From Paraplanobispora takensis (GTDB lineage: Bacteria; Actinomycetota; Actinomycetes; Streptosporangiales; Streptosporangiaceae): 64,000 bases of DNA. Location: positions 1 to 64,000 of the forward strand of contig NZ_BOOK01000049.1 of NCBI RefSeq assembly GCF_016863195.1, read 5' to 3'. Each line of letters begins with the position of its first letter. Position 1 is the stretch's first letter. A program made the translations under genes and the position numbers. The notes beneath the pieces are model-generated. The model was not told the origin of the DNA. It did not search any database and was given only the letters and a program-made list of their open reading frames with translations. Of the stretch, positions 32,547 to 41,639 are shown piece by piece.

Positions 32547-33670
32547 GGGCGCCGCGTCACCGTCGCGGAGATCCGCCCCATCAGGCCCGGCACGTCCGCG
32601 TCCGGCGCGGGGTCCAGCTGCCAGTCGGCCAGCTGCACGGACGCCTCGACCACGGCCTTCACCCGCTCGAAGCGGCGCTCCATGAAGGCGTCGAACAGCG
32701 ACTGGTCCAGCCGGTCGGCGGCCAGCAGCAGCTCGGCCAGGACGGCGGCGTCCTCCAGGCACTGGGCGGCGCCCTGGGCGAGGGTGGGCGGGCAGGCGTG
32801 CGCGGCGTCGCCGATCAGGACGACGCGCCCGCGGTTCCAGGGCCGCTCCACCAGCAGCGACTCGAACCAGGTGTAGTTGATGCGGTCCGGATCGGTGATG
32901 TCGGCGCGGATCTCGTCCCAGGCGCCGCCGTACCCCTCGGCCAGGGCCCGCATGTGAGCCGGCTTGTCGGCGTCGGCGACCGACTCGCGCGGCCGGGCCT
33001 TCTCCACCAGGTAGGCGTACATGGTGTCCTCGCCGGTCGGGCAGTATCCGGCGATGAAGCACGGGCCGCCGTAGATCAGGTCGGTGCGCTCGACCCCCTC
33101 GGGGCGCCGGGTGTGGATGCGCCAGATGCCCATGCCGGTCGGCCGGGGGGCGGTGCCGACGCCGATGAGCCCGCGGACCGCGGAGCGGATGCCGTCGGCG
33201 CCCACGACCAGGTCGTAGGTCGCCGTGGTCCCGTCGGACAGCTCCGCCCGCACGCCGTCCCCGGTCTCGGTCAGGGAGGTCACGGTCAGGCCCGGCCGCA
33301 GCCGCGCCCCGGCCTCGCGTACGGCCTTGGTGAGGATCGCGGCCAGCTCGGGGCGGTTCATGCCGAGTGTGGCCGGCAGGTCGGGGCCGCCGGTGCGGGC
33401 GTCGGGGATCTCGGCGATCAGGTCCCCGCCGGGGGTCCGCAGCCCGAGGGAGTCGAAGGCGAAGCCCGCGGCGCCGACCTGGTCCCAGACGCCGAGGTCG
33501 CGCAGCACCCGCAGCGCGTTGCCCTGCAGCGTGATGCCCGAGCCCAGCGCGGCAGGCTCCGAATTGATCTCCGCGACGTCCACGGCGACGCCGCCGCGGG
33601 CGAGCAGGATCGCCAGGGCCGATCCGGCGGTGCCGCCGCCGACGATGAGGACGTTCCCTGCTGCTGTCAT
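32543..33670 (-). CDS. FAD-dependent aromatic monooxygenase
   Basis: 375 residues, ATG after GAGG. Group A flavoprotein hydroxylase: dinucleotide fold VLIVGGGTAGSALAILLARG, DG motif VVGADGIRSAVRG, and the GD motif VVLIGDAAHACPPTLAQG. It should hydroxylate a phenolic substrate using NAD(P)H and oxygen, producing the diol needed by the dioxygenase gene. Coupled by overlap to the amidohydrolase gene. Size and motifs are standard. Confidence 0.92.
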   Translation of the reverse strand: MTAAGNVLIVGGGTAGSALAILLARGGVAVDVAEINSEPAALGSGITLQGNALRVLRDLGVWDQVGAAGFAFDSLGLRTPGGDLIAEIPDARTGGPDLPATLGMNRPELAAILTKAVREAGARLRPGLTVTSLTETGDGVRAELSDGTTATYDLVVGADGIRSAVRGLIGVGTAPRPTGMGIWRIHTRRPEGVERTDLIYGGPCFIAGYCPTGEDTMYAYLVEKARPRESVADADKPAHMRALAEGYGGAWDEIRADITDPDRINYTWFESLLVERPWNRGRVVLIGDAAHACPPTLAQGAAQCLEDAAVLAELLLAADRLDQSLFDAFMERRFERVKAVVEASVQLADWQLDPAPDADVPGLMGRISATVTRRP

Positions 33671-33677
33671 GGAGGCC

Positions 33678-34637
33678 TCACTTGATGGCGATGGGGTTGA
33701 CGGGGGAGCCCACCGCGCCGGTGACGGGCAGCGGGGCGGCGACGAGGAAGAACTCGTGGACGCCGTCGGCCGCGCAGTGCGCCGCGAGGGCGTCCAGGTC
33801 CCACATCTCGCCGACGAGCAGCCCGATGTGGGGGATGACGACCTGGTGCAGGGGCTGGAAGGCGTGGTCGAACTCGTTCGGCCGCACCTCGAAGCCCCAG
33901 GTGTCGGTGGCGATCGCGGCGATCTCGGTGCGGTGCAGCCAGCCGGCGGTGGTGAACGACAGCCCCGGCGCGGGACCGCCGGCGTAGTCGCCCCAGCCGT
34001 CGCGGCGGGCCCGGGTGAGCTGCCCGGTGCGCACGCACACGATGTCGCCGCGGCCGACCGCGACGCCGTGCGCCCCGGCGGTGGCGGTCAGGTGCTCCTC
34101 GGTGATCGCGAAGCCGTCCGGCAGCTCGCCGTCGTCGCCGAACACGCGGCCGACGTCGAGCAGGACGCCGCGGCCCGCGACGGGGGCGGCCAGGTGCTCG
34201 ATGCCGGTGACCAGGTCGCCCTCGCTGGTGACGACCTTGTCGGCGGGGCGGCCGTTCCAGGCCCTGCCGTGGTCGAAGATGTGGCCCAGGCCGTCCCACT
34301 GGGTGGAGCACTGCAACGGCATGGCGATGACGTCGTCGGCGCCGCCGAACCCGTGCGGGAAGCCCTGGTCGCCGTGGACGGCCTCCATGCCGGTGTCGGT
34401 CATGGTGTGCACCGGGTTGGTACGGCGCCGCCAGCCCTTCTGCGGGCCGTCGGTGTCGAAGCGCTGGGACAGGGAGAGGGAAACGCCGTGCCGTACGAGC
34501 GCGGCGGCCTCGCGGCGCCCGGCCTCGTCGATGAAGTTGACGGTGCCCAGGACGTCGTCGTCCCCCCAGCGGCCCCAGTTGGAGTACTTCGCGGCGGCCT
34601 CGGCGATGGCGCCCTCGGGGTCGGTCCGGCCGGGCAT
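33678..34637 (-). CDS. Cyclase-family metal-dependent hydrolase
   Basis: 319 residues from an ATG overlapping the upstream FAH stop (ATGA). The kynurenine-formamidase/cyclase superfamily pattern is present, but the usual H-G-T-H-x-D-x-x-x-H metal motif appears as QWDGLGHIFDHGRAWNG, the variant seen in the larger cyclase members; VRTGQLTRARRDGWGDY and HRTEIAAIATDTWGFEV follow. Such enzymes hydrolyse amides, lactones or enol-lactones in aromatic degradation. It sits second in the catabolic operon. Confidence 0.87.
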   Translation of the reverse strand: MPGRTDPEGAIAEAAAKYSNWGRWGDDDVLGTVNFIDEAGRREAAALVRHGVSLSLSQRFDTDGPQKGWRRRTNPVHTMTDTGMEAVHGDQGFPHGFGGADDVIAMPLQCSTQWDGLGHIFDHGRAWNGRPADKVVTSEGDLVTGIEHLAAPVAGRGVLLDVGRVFGDDGELPDGFAITEEHLTATAGAHGVAVGRGDIVCVRTGQLTRARRDGWGDYAGGPAPGLSFTTAGWLHRTEIAAIATDTWGFEVRPNEFDHAFQPLHQVVIPHIGLLVGEMWDLDALAAHCAADGVHEFFLVAAPLPVTGAVGSPVNPIAIK

Positions 34638-35650
34638 CACGCGTCGTCTCCGGTGGACTCGTCGTCTCCGGTGGACTCGGCCACGCACCGGTTGCGCTGC
34701 ACGCCCAGGCCGGTGATCGTCCCCTCCATCACGTCGCCCGGACGCAGCAGCCGGCCCCAGTGCATGCCGTTGCCGGCCGGGCTGCCGGTGAGCACCAGGT
34801 CGCCGGGGAGCAGCTCCACGGTCTGCGAGACGTAGGAGACCAGCCGCGCCACGTCGAAGATCATGTCCTCGGTGGACTCGTCCTGCATGACCTCGCCGTT
34901 GAGCCGCAGCGTCACCTGCAGGTCGCCGGGGTCGCCGACGAAGGCGGACGGCACCAGATAGGGGCCGAGCGGGGTGAACGTCGGGGCGTTCTTGGCCCGC
35001 AGCCAGTCGGTGCCGATCTCCGGCATGTCGCGGCGGAACACCAGCTCGCGGGCCGTGAGGTCGTTGGCGAGGGTGTAGGCGGCCACGTGCTCCGGTGCTT
35101 CCTCCGGAGTCACCCGGTAGGCCGGGCGGCCGATCACCGCGGCCAGCTCCAGTTCCCAGTCCGGCTTCGCGCACCAGGACGGGATGACCACGTCGTCGTA
35201 CGGGCCGGTGATCGAGGACGGCAGGCCGATGAACACATACGGCCGGTCCTCGGCGGCGCGGCGGTCCATCATCGCGGCGACCTCGGCCCGCACCTGCTCG
35301 GCGGGGCGGCCGTCCGCGGGTTCGTGGGCCACCGCCAGGTCGATGACGTGGGTGCGGTAGTTGGCGCCGGACTGCAGGATCTGCCGGGGCTCGACCGGAG
35401 CGTGCACCCGCAGGTCCGGCAGCGGCAGCCACGTTCCCTCCGGCGATCCGGCGGCGGCGTGCAGCAGCGGCAGGACGTCGTCCCAGCGTTCCAGCAGGGC
35501 CCGCGTGGTCAGGTCCGGCACGCCGAGCACGGGGACGGTGCGCAGGTCCAGGACCCGGTCGTCGGTGACCAGGCCGGGGAAGGCGGGGCCGCCGCCTGCG
35601 GAGAAGGTGCCGAGCGCGAACGGGCCGGCAAGGGGCGGGTGTGTTTCCAC
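34637..35650 (-). CDS. Fumarylacetoacetate hydrolase-family enzyme (operon gene 1)
   Basis: 337 residues from GTG after GAGGAAAC. FAH core: ILQSGANYRTHVIDLA, WELELAAVIGRPAYRVTPEEA, AAYTLANDLTARELVFR, GDLVLTGSPAGNGMHWGRLL. The C-terminus carries a short repeat, ESTGDD twice, from a DNA duplication at 34643-34678. It differs clearly from the FAH at 29556, so the two act on different intermediates. It is the promoter-proximal gene of the operon, divergent from the LysR regulator. Confidence 0.88.
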   Translation of the reverse strand: METHPPLAGPFALGTFSAGGGPAFPGLVTDDRVLDLRTVPVLGVPDLTTRALLERWDDVLPLLHAAAGSPEGTWLPLPDLRVHAPVEPRQILQSGANYRTHVIDLAVAHEPADGRPAEQVRAEVAAMMDRRAAEDRPYVFIGLPSSITGPYDDVVIPSWCAKPDWELELAAVIGRPAYRVTPEEAPEHVAAYTLANDLTARELVFRRDMPEIGTDWLRAKNAPTFTPLGPYLVPSAFVGDPGDLQVTLRLNGEVMQDESTEDMIFDVARLVSYVSQTVELLPGDLVLTGSPAGNGMHWGRLLRPGDVMEGTITGLGVQRNRCVAESTGDDESTGDDA

Positions 35651-35702
35651 GGTGTTTCCTCCCGGTGCGGTGCCCCCAACCTTGGGCTAACGTGGCGAAT
35701 CT

Positions 35703-35717
35703 GGGAAATCGATTCCC
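35703..35717. promoter_or_regulatory. LysR-type operator GGGAA-N5-TTCCC
   Basis: A palindrome GGGAA-ATCGA-TTCCC lies midway in the 115-base spacer between the divergent LysR gene and the catabolic operon. Spacing and symmetry fit the recognition site of a LysR-family activator. Confidence 0.55.
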
Positions 35718-35765
35718 CGGATCGGATCAATCCGTCAGACGAATAACCGCGGGGAAGGAGGAGCT

Positions 35766-36695
35766 GTGAACCTCGCCAGCCTGGACCTGAACCTCGTGGT
35801 CGCCCTGCACGCTCTGCTGGAGGAGCGCAGCGTCACCCGGGCCGGCAGGCGGATCGGGCTCAGCCAGCCGGCGGCCAGCGCCGCCCTGGCCAGGCTCCGC
35901 CGCCACTTCTCCGACGACCTGCTGGCCAGGAAGGGCAACAGCTACGAGCTGACCCCGCTGGGCGCCGCGCTGCGGGAACCCGCGGCGAACGCCTGCGGCG
36001 TGCTGGAGCGGTTGTTCACCAGCCGGGCGGACTTCCGGCCGGGCACCGAGCAGCGCGACTTCACCCTGCTCTCCTCCGACTACGCGATCGCGGTCTTCGG
36101 CGCCGAGCTCGCCCGCGTCCTGCACGCCGAGGCGCCCGGCGTCCGGCTGCACTTCCAGAACATGGACTCCCGGATCGTGGAGGCCACCGACACCGTGCTC
36201 GGCGGCGTCGACGGCGTGCTGGTCCCGCACGGGGTGATCAGCGGCTTCCCCGCCGTGGAGCTGTACCGTGACGAGTGGGTGTGCCTGATCTCCGCCGACC
36301 ATCCCGACATCGGCGAGCGCATCACCATGGAGGACCTGGTCCGCCTGCCCTGGGCGGTCTACCGGCGCTTCTTCGACGCACCGGTCACCCGGCAGCTGGG
36401 CGCGCTGGGGCTGGAACCCCATGTGGAGGTCTCCGTGCAGTACTTCTCCCTGCTGCCCAACCTCGTGGCCGGGACCCGCCGGGTCACCCTGGTCCAGCGG
36501 CGCCTGGCCCGGATGCTGCAGGGGATCGCGCCGGTACGGGTGCTGCCCTGCCCCTTCGAGGCGGTGCCCCTGCAGGAGGCCCTGTGGTGGCATCCCGTGC
36601 ACGGCCAGGACGCGGCGCACATCTGGCTGCGCGAGGCCGCCGCCCGGGTGGCCGCCGGCCTCGACGACCGGCCCGGACCCTCCGGCGCGACGTAG
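35766..36695 (+). CDS. LysR-family regulator of the catabolic operon
   Basis: 309 residues from GTG after a strong AAGGAGGAG. The winged HTH is clear (LNLVVALHALLEERSVTRAG, LSQPAASAALARLRRHFSDD, LLARKGNSYELTPLG), followed by a substrate-binding domain of the NodD/LinR branch (DFTLLSSDYAIAVFGAELA). Divergent to the six-gene operon; it presumably activates it when an aromatic inducer is bound. The 3' end runs into a degenerate tandem repeat, whose first unit encodes the last residues. Confidence 0.92.
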   Translation: MNLASLDLNLVVALHALLEERSVTRAGRRIGLSQPAASAALARLRRHFSDDLLARKGNSYELTPLGAALREPAANACGVLERLFTSRADFRPGTEQRDFTLLSSDYAIAVFGAELARVLHAEAPGVRLHFQNMDSRIVEATDTVLGGVDGVLVPHGVISGFPAVELYRDEWVCLISADHPDIGERITMEDLVRLPWAVYRRFFDAPVTRQLGALGLEPHVEVSVQYFSLLPNLVAGTRRVTLVQRRLARMLQGIAPVRVLPCPFEAVPLQEALWWHPVHGQDAAHIWLREAAARVAAGLDDRPGPSGAT

Positions 36696-36860
36696 GCGCC
36701 CGGCCCTTCCGGCGTGGCGCACGGGCGGATTCCTCCGGCGTGGCGCATGGGCCGGATTCCTCCGGTGCGATGCAGGGGTCTGATCTCCGTTGTGATGCGG
36801 GGGCCTGATCTCCGTTGTGATGCGGGGGCCTGATCTCTGCTGTGATGCGGGGCCGGGCCA
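36681..36860 (+). repeat. Degenerate 25-27 bp tandem repeat, seven units
   Basis: Units begin at 36681, 36708, 36734, 36761, 36786, 36811 and 36836, each starting TCCGG/TCCGT/TCTGC and containing a GTG(G/A)(C/T)GC core. Units 5 and 6 are identical, and divergence grows toward the LysR gene, whose last codons lie in unit 1. It fills most of the 268-base gap before the MFS gene. It is a variable-number repeat by appearance; there is no CRISPR-like spacer structure. Confidence 0.85.
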
Positions 36861-36963
36861 TCCACCGCGTGGATGCGGGGTATCAGGATTTCCGTCTTCC
36901 GTGGACCGCGCCCCGTGCCGGACAGTGCTGTGCACCATCCCCGCGACTTCTAGCGAGGCCCGC

Positions 36964-38025
36964 ATGTCCCAGCCGGCCACCGCGAAGCAGGCTGGTGCGC
37001 CCCAGCTCGTCCTGCTGCTCATCGGCAGCTGCATGCCCGTGCTCGGCGCCGTCCTGCTCTCCCCGGTCCTGCCCCGCATCAGTGAACACTTCGCCTCCAC
37101 ACCGGGCGTCGACGTCCTGGTCCCGGTGATCCTGACCATCCCGGCGCTGTTCGTCGCGCTCGGCGCCCCCTTCGCCGGCGCCGTCGCCGACCGGTTCGAC
37201 CGCAAGCGCCTGCTGATCGTCACCATGGTCGGCTACGCGATCGCCGGCACCGCGACCGCCTTCTTCGCGCTCGGCGGGCTGCTCGGTGCCGACGGCTGGC
37301 GCACGCCGTTCTGGCTGTACGCCGCCGCCGCGCTCGCCGCGATCCCCATGGCGCTCCTCCTGCGGCAGCCCGCCGCGCATCAGGAAGACGCGCACCAGCA
37401 GGACGCGCGTCAGGAAGAGGCGCGTGACGGAGACCGGCAGCCCTGGCCCTGGCGGCCCCTGCTCGTCCCCTCCCTGGTCACCGTCGGCGGAGGCGTCGTC
37501 TTCTACACGCTGATCGTCCAGCTCGCCTACGTCCTGGACGGTGTGGGGATCTCCGATCCGGCGGTCATCGGAGGCGTCACCGCGCTCATGTCGCTGGCCA
37601 CCGCCGTCGGGGCCGGCCTGTTCGCCAAGATCTCCGGCCGCGGGGCGCGCGTGCTGCTCATCGCGGAGTTCGCCCTGTCCGGTCTCGGCCTGCTCCTGAT
37701 CGCCGCGACCGAGGCCGTCCCCGTGATCGTCGCGGGCGCCGTGCTGACCGGCTTCGCCACGGGACTGCTCCTGCCGACCCTGCTCACCTGGGCGGTCAAC
37801 CGGCTGCCGTTCGCGCAGCGCGGCCGCGGCACCGGCCTGTGGACCGGAGCCCTGTTCCTGGGAGAGTTCCTCTCGCCCCTGCTCATCGGCGCCCTGGCCG
37901 CGGTGACCGGAGGGCTCGGCCCGTCCCTGGGGGTGATCGGCGTCGCGTCCCTGGTGCTGGCCGCCCTGGTGGCCACCGTACTGACCGTCCCCGCCGCGCC
38001 GCTCAACACCGTCCCGGCCGAATAG
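36964..38025 (+). CDS. MFS transporter lacking helices 4-5
   Basis: 353 residues, ATG after GCGAGG. Begins as a normal MFS permease (MPVLGAVLLSPVLPRIS, then GAPFAGAVADRFDRKRLLIV with the loop 2-3 motif), but at about residue 100 (nt ~37264) TMVGYAIAGTATAFFALGG passes directly into GADGWRTPFWLYAAAALAAIP, which in relatives is helix 6. About 60 residues are missing in frame. The central loop holds a short repeat of acidic pairs (HQEDAHQQDARQEEARDG). The second half is complete. It lies downstream of the LysR gene and could be the uptake system for the aromatic substrate, but a ten-helix product may not work. Confidence 0.8.
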   Translation: MSQPATAKQAGAPQLVLLLIGSCMPVLGAVLLSPVLPRISEHFASTPGVDVLVPVILTIPALFVALGAPFAGAVADRFDRKRLLIVTMVGYAIAGTATAFFALGGLLGADGWRTPFWLYAAAALAAIPMALLLRQPAAHQEDAHQQDARQEEARDGDRQPWPWRPLLVPSLVTVGGGVVFYTLIVQLAYVLDGVGISDPAVIGGVTALMSLATAVGAGLFAKISGRGARVLLIAEFALSGLGLLLIAATEAVPVIVAGAVLTGFATGLLLPTLLTWAVNRLPFAQRGRGTGLWTGALFLGEFLSPLLIGALAAVTGGLGPSLGVIGVASLVLAALVATVLTVPAAPLNTVPAE

Positions 38026-38071
38026 GGTCGAACAGGTACGGAGCCGTAGCGGGAACAGGCACGTCCGAACA

Positions 38072-38103
38072 CGCGCCCGGCGGTCCCTTCCCGTCCGGGC
38101 GCG
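38072..38103 (+). terminator. Hairpin after MFS gene
   Basis: Stem CGCGCCCGG (38072-38080) pairs with CCGGGCGCG (38095-38103) around a 14-base loop, 46 bases after the MFS stop and before the mscR promoter. It lacks a clear U run, as is usual at this GC content. Confidence 0.55.
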
Positions 38104-38169
38104 TCTCGCGTGATCATGCCTCCACCCTCCCTATCGTGGGTTCCCGGAACGAAGGAAAGGCAGTAGGCG

Positions 38170-39255
38170 ATGGCATACGAAGTACGCGGCGTGATCGCGC
38201 GGGGCAAGGGCCAGGCCGTCTCACTGGAGACGGTCCACGTGCCCGACCCCGGTCCCGGGGAGGCGGTGGTCAACGTCCAGGCCTGCGGGGTGTGCCACAC
38301 CGACCTGCACTACCGCGAGGGCGGCATCAACGACGACTTCCCGTTCCTGCTCGGCCACGAGGCCGCCGGCGTGGTCGAGGCCGTCGGCGAGGGCGTGAGC
38401 GGTCTGGCCCCGGGCGACTACGTGATCCTCAACTGGCGGGCGGTCTGCGGCCAGTGCCGGGCGTGTCTGCGCGGCCGTCCGTGGTACTGCTTCAACACCC
38501 ACAACGCGACGCAGAAGATGACCCTGGAGGACGGGACGGAGCTGTCCCCGGCGCTGGGCATCGGGGCGTTCGCGGACAAGACCCTGGTGGCGGCCGGGCA
38601 GTGCACCAAGGTGGACCCGGCGGCGTCGGCGGCCGTGGCCGGTCTGCTGGGCTGCGGCGTGATGGCGGGCCTCGGCGCGGCCATCAACACCGGCGGCGTC
38701 ACCCGCGGCGACAGCGTGGCCGTCATCGGCTGCGGCGGCGTCGGCGGCGCGGCCGTCCTGGGCTCGTCGCTGGCCGGAGCCGCGAAGATCATCGCGGTGG
38801 ACGTCGACGACCGCAAGCTGGAGTGGGCCAAGAGCTTCGGCGCGACCCACACGGTCAACTCCCGCACCACCGACGCGGTCGAGGCGATCAGGGAGCTGAC
38901 CGGCGGCTTCGGCGCGGACGTCGTGATCGAGGCGGTCGGCCGCCCGGAGACCTACAAGCAGGCCTTCTACGCCCGCGACCTGGCCGGGACCGTGGTGCTG
39001 GTGGGCGTGCCCACCCCGGACATGACGCTGGAGCTGCCGCTGCTGGACGTCTTCGGGCGCGGCGGTGCACTGAAGTCCTCCTGGTACGGCGACTGCCTGC
39101 CCAGCCGCGACTTCCCCATGCTCATCGACCTGTACCTGCAGGGGCGGCTGAACCTCGACGGCTTCGTCACCGAGACCATCGCGCTGGACGGGGTCGAGCA
39201 GGCGTTCGCCAAGATGCACCACGGTGAGGTCCTGCGTTCGGTGGTGACCCTGTGA
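38170..39255 (+). CDS. mscR: S-(hydroxymethyl)mycothiol dehydrogenase
   Basis: 361 residues, ATG after GGAAAGG. Zinc alcohol dehydrogenase: catalytic zinc ligands in [15 protein letters not shown] and [14 protein letters not shown], structural zinc loop [18 protein letters not shown] fold [19 protein letters not shown]. The sequence is very close to the class III-like mycothiol-dependent formaldehyde dehydrogenase in layout ([11 protein letters not shown] is characteristic). It oxidises the formaldehyde-mycothiol adduct to S-formylmycothiol. The next gene, a metallo-beta-lactamase-fold protein, overlaps by GTGA and is the usual companion. Confidence 0.93.
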   Translation: MAYEVRGVIARGKGQAVSLETVHVPDPGPGEAVVNVQACGVCHTDLHYREGGINDDFPFLLGHEAAGVVEAVGEGVSGLAPGDYVILNWRAVCGQCRACLRGRPWYCFNTHNATQKMTLEDGTELSPALGIGAFADKTLVAAGQCTKVDPAASAAVAGLLGCGVMAGLGAAINTGGVTRGDSVAVIGCGGVGGAAVLGSSLAGAAKIIAVDVDDRKLEWAKSFGATHTVNSRTTDAVEAIRELTGGFGADVVIEAVGRPETYKQAFYARDLAGTVVLVGVPTPDMTLELPLLDVFGRGGALKSSWYGDCLPSRDFPMLIDLYLQGRLNLDGFVTETIALDGVEQAFAKMHHGEVLRSVVTL

Positions 39256-39899
39256 CGGGCGGCGTGACGGGCGGCGCGCGCATCGGCCACGCCGTCACCT
39301 CCGGCACCTTCAGCCTCGACGGCCAGACCTTCGACGTCGACAACAACGTCTGGGTGCTCGGGGACGACGCCGAGTGCGTGGTCTTCGACGCCCCCCACGA
39401 CGTGGACGCCATCACCGGCCTGGTGGGGGAGCGGCGGGTGGTGGCCGTCATCGCCACCCACGCCCACGACGACCACATCAGGGTCGCGCCCGATCTGGCC
39501 CGCGCCACCTCGGCGCCCGTCCTGCTGCACCCCGACGACCTGCCGCTGTGGCGGATGACCCACCCCGACCGCGACCCGGACGGCTCCCTGACGGACGGCC
39601 AGGTCATCAAGGTCGCGGGCACCCGCCTGGAGGTCCTGCACACCCCCGGCCACGCCCCCGGCGCCGTCTGCCTGCACGCCCCCGACCTGGGCGCGGTCTT
39701 CACCGGCGACACCCTCTTCCAGGGCGGCCCGGGCGCCACCGGCCGGTCGTTCTCGGACTTCGGCACCATCGTCGCCTCGATCCGCGAACGCCTGCTGACC
39801 CTGCCCGGGGAAACGGCCGTGCACACCGGCCACGGCCCGTCCACGACGATCGGCGCCGAGAAACCCCACCTGGAGGAGTGGATCCGCCGGGGCCACTGA
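39252..39899 (+). CDS. MBL-fold hydrolase, mscR partner
   Basis: 215 residues from GTG overlapping the mscR stop. Binuclear metal site: THAHDDH, then H in [11 protein letters not shown] in [11 protein letters not shown] and H in HTGHGPST, all in glyoxalase II spacing. In mycobacteria the homologue beside mscR is thought to hydrolyse S-formylmycothiol or a related thioester to release formate and mycothiol. Operon structure supports that reading here. Confidence 0.9.
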   Translation: MTGGVTGGARIGHAVTSGTFSLDGQTFDVDNNVWVLGDDAECVVFDAPHDVDAITGLVGERRVVAVIATHAHDDHIRVAPDLARATSAPVLLHPDDLPLWRMTHPDRDPDGSLTDGQVIKVAGTRLEVLHTPGHAPGAVCLHAPDLGAVFTGDTLFQGGPGATGRSFSDFGTIVASIRERLLTLPGETAVHTGHGPSTTIGAEKPHLEEWIRRGH

Positions 39900-39961
39900 G
39901 CCGTCGGCCCGGAGGTGAGGGCGGGCATGGCAAGCACCTCGCAGGCGTTCCGGCCGCGGGC

Positions 39962-40435
39962 TCAGAAGAAGTCGGCGGTCTGGACGTACTCCATCGCCTT
40001 GGCGAAGACCGGGTCGCTCAGGCGGCGTTCCATCTCGTCGGGGGAGACGTCCTCGACGCGGGTCTGGATCCACCACAGGTTGCCGAACGGGTCCCTGACC
40101 CGGCCGACGCGGTCGCCGAAGTACAGGTGCGTGACCTCCGTGACCGACGTGCCGCCCGCCTCGACGGCCTGGTGGTGGGCGGCGTCGGCGTCGGGGACGT
40201 ACAGGCGCAGGAAGGCCGGGGTGCGCGGCCAGCCCGGTCTGGAGTCGAACATCATCACCACCGCGTTCCCGATGCGCATCTCCGCGTGGCCTATGCGCCC
40301 CTCGTCGCCGACCACCCGGGCCAGCTCCACGGCGTCGAAGGCCCGGGTGAGGTAGGACATGAGCCCGGCCGTGTCGTAGGAGATGATCCACGGTGTGACG
40401 GTGGTGTAGCCCTCGGGGATCGGCTTGACGGTCAT
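39962..40435 (-). CDS. PhnB-like VOC protein
   Basis: 157 residues, ATG after GGAGGAACC. Single glyoxalase/bleomycin-resistance fold in the PhnB style (TTVTPWIISYDTAGLMSYLT, HAEMRIGNAVVMMFD, FLRLYVPDADAAHHQAVEAG, RVRDPFGNLWWIQT). Metal ligands are partial. These proteins often carry a C-terminal helical tail, as here. The function is not predictable; small-molecule binding or resistance are possibilities. Confidence 0.85.
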   Translation of the reverse strand: MTVKPIPEGYTTVTPWIISYDTAGLMSYLTRAFDAVELARVVGDEGRIGHAEMRIGNAVVMMFDSRPGWPRTPAFLRLYVPDADAAHHQAVEAGGTSVTEVTHLYFGDRVGRVRDPFGNLWWIQTRVEDVSPDEMERRLSDPVFAKAMEYVQTADFF

Positions 40436-40548
40436 GGTTCCTCCGGGAATGTGAAGGTCGTCGATGCGACGCTATTCCGGAAGTAGGCCGGGTTCCGTCC
40501 TACAAGGGCCGGGGAATCATCCGCTGCCCGCCTCCGCGGCCGGCCGGG

Positions 40549-41469
40549 TCAGGGGAGTCCGGCCCAGGGGTCCTCGCGCCGCCACAGAGTGGGGAAGTGC
40601 ACCCGGACGCCCTGCTCGGCGGCGAGCCGGTCGATGACGCGCATGGTGGCGTCGAGGTCGTCGCCGAGGTACGGCAGGGCGCGCAGGGGCCTGTCCAGGG
40701 GGCGGAAGAAGTCGTCCCAGTGGATGAGGACGACCCGGCGCGCGCCCACCGTCTCGACCGTCTCCCTCCAGTAGGCCCGGATGTAGTCCTCGTCCTGGAC
40801 GCCCAGCTGGCCCACGCCGAGGTAGGCCACCTCGGCCGACCACCCGCTCAGGGCGCCCGGGACGAAGCCGGCGCTGCCCTGGATCAACGCGGTACGGCCG
40901 CTCGCGTGCCGGAGCAGCAGGGACCAGGCCTCGCCGCAGCGGTAGGCCGACGCCTTGACCGGCGGCACCACGGGACGGCCGATGGTCCCGGGATAGCGGT
41001 CGGGCGGGCAGTGGTGGGACTCGGCGAGCGTCAGCGCGAAGGCGCCGAACTCGACCCGTTCACCCGACGCGACCTGCACGATCCTGTCGCCGGGCAGGCC
41101 GCCGCCGCGCCCGACGTTGGCCGCGGACGCGCCGCCGACCAGCCGGGCTCCGGTGCGGGCCGCGACCGCCGCCGCGTCCATGGCGTGGTCGAAGTGGGTG
41201 TGCACGGGGATGAGCGCGTCGAGCGAGGTCACCCCGGCCCGTGTCAGGGCGGCGTCGATGCGCGCCCGGTCCGGGGCGATGCGCCGTACGCCCACCGACA
41301 GGAGCGAGGGGCGGGAGAAGAATCCGTCGGTCATGACGGCCGAGGCGCCGTCCTCCACGAGGAGGGTGGCCACGCCCAGGAAGGTGACGGACAGACCGGG
41401 ACCGGCCTCGGGCAGGTCGAAGCGGTCCGCGTAACGGGAGATGTCTGGACGACCGAACCGGATTCTCAT
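40549..41469 (-). CDS. MBL-fold metal-dependent hydrolase
   Basis: 306 residues, starting at ATG with almost no leader (a TAGGGT-like -10 lies 8-13 bases upstream). The lactonase-like beta-lactamase fold shows HTHFDHAMD, SHHCPPDRYPG and LIHWDDFFRP. This resembles the UlaG/L-ascorbate-phosphate lactonase and romA-like group. Neighbours give no clue to substrate. Confidence 0.82.
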   Translation of the reverse strand: MRIRFGRPDISRYADRFDLPEAGPGLSVTFLGVATLLVEDGASAVMTDGFFSRPSLLSVGVRRIAPDRARIDAALTRAGVTSLDALIPVHTHFDHAMDAAAVAARTGARLVGGASAANVGRGGGLPGDRIVQVASGERVEFGAFALTLAESHHCPPDRYPGTIGRPVVPPVKASAYRCGEAWSLLLRHASGRTALIQGSAGFVPGALSGWSAEVAYLGVGQLGVQDEDYIRAYWRETVETVGARRVVLIHWDDFFRPLDRPLRALPYLGDDLDATMRVIDRLAAEQGVRVHFPTLWRREDPWAGLP

Positions 41470-41584
41470 CGGGCGACCCTAGCCGAGGGCCGTCTCCCGC
41501 CGGAAGTTCCCGGCCGGCCCCGTGCCCGAGTGCCCGAAAGCCCTTTCCCTGCATGGGGTGCGGGCTGTTAGGCTGCGCGCAGGT

Positions 41585-41619
41585 GTGCCGGGAAGCCTGG
41601 TCGGCTCCGTTCCCGCATG
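41585..41619 (+). ncRNA. Structured 5' leader upstream of the STAS gene
   Basis: GTGCCGGGAA (41585-41594) pairs with TTCCCGCAT (41610-41618, one G-U) and encloses a smaller GCC/GGC stem (41595-41597, 41603-41605). The purine-rich conserved-looking core GCCGGGAAGCCTGGTCGGC lies between a TTAGGCT-like -10 (about 41568) and a ribosome site (AGGAG, 41626-41630). It looks like a regulatory leader, possibly a riboswitch-like element, but it does not match any class I can name with confidence. Confidence 0.4.
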
Positions 41620-41639
41620 TCTTCCAGGAGAACCGAAGC

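Noticed and set aside
36681-36860. Tandem repeat as a CRISPR array
   Set aside because: Units are adjacent without spacers, vary gradually in sequence, and no cas gene is nearby.
41585-41619. Leader hairpin as a cobalamin or other named riboswitch
   Set aside because: The conserved boxes of the known classes are not found; only stems and a purine-rich core are visible.
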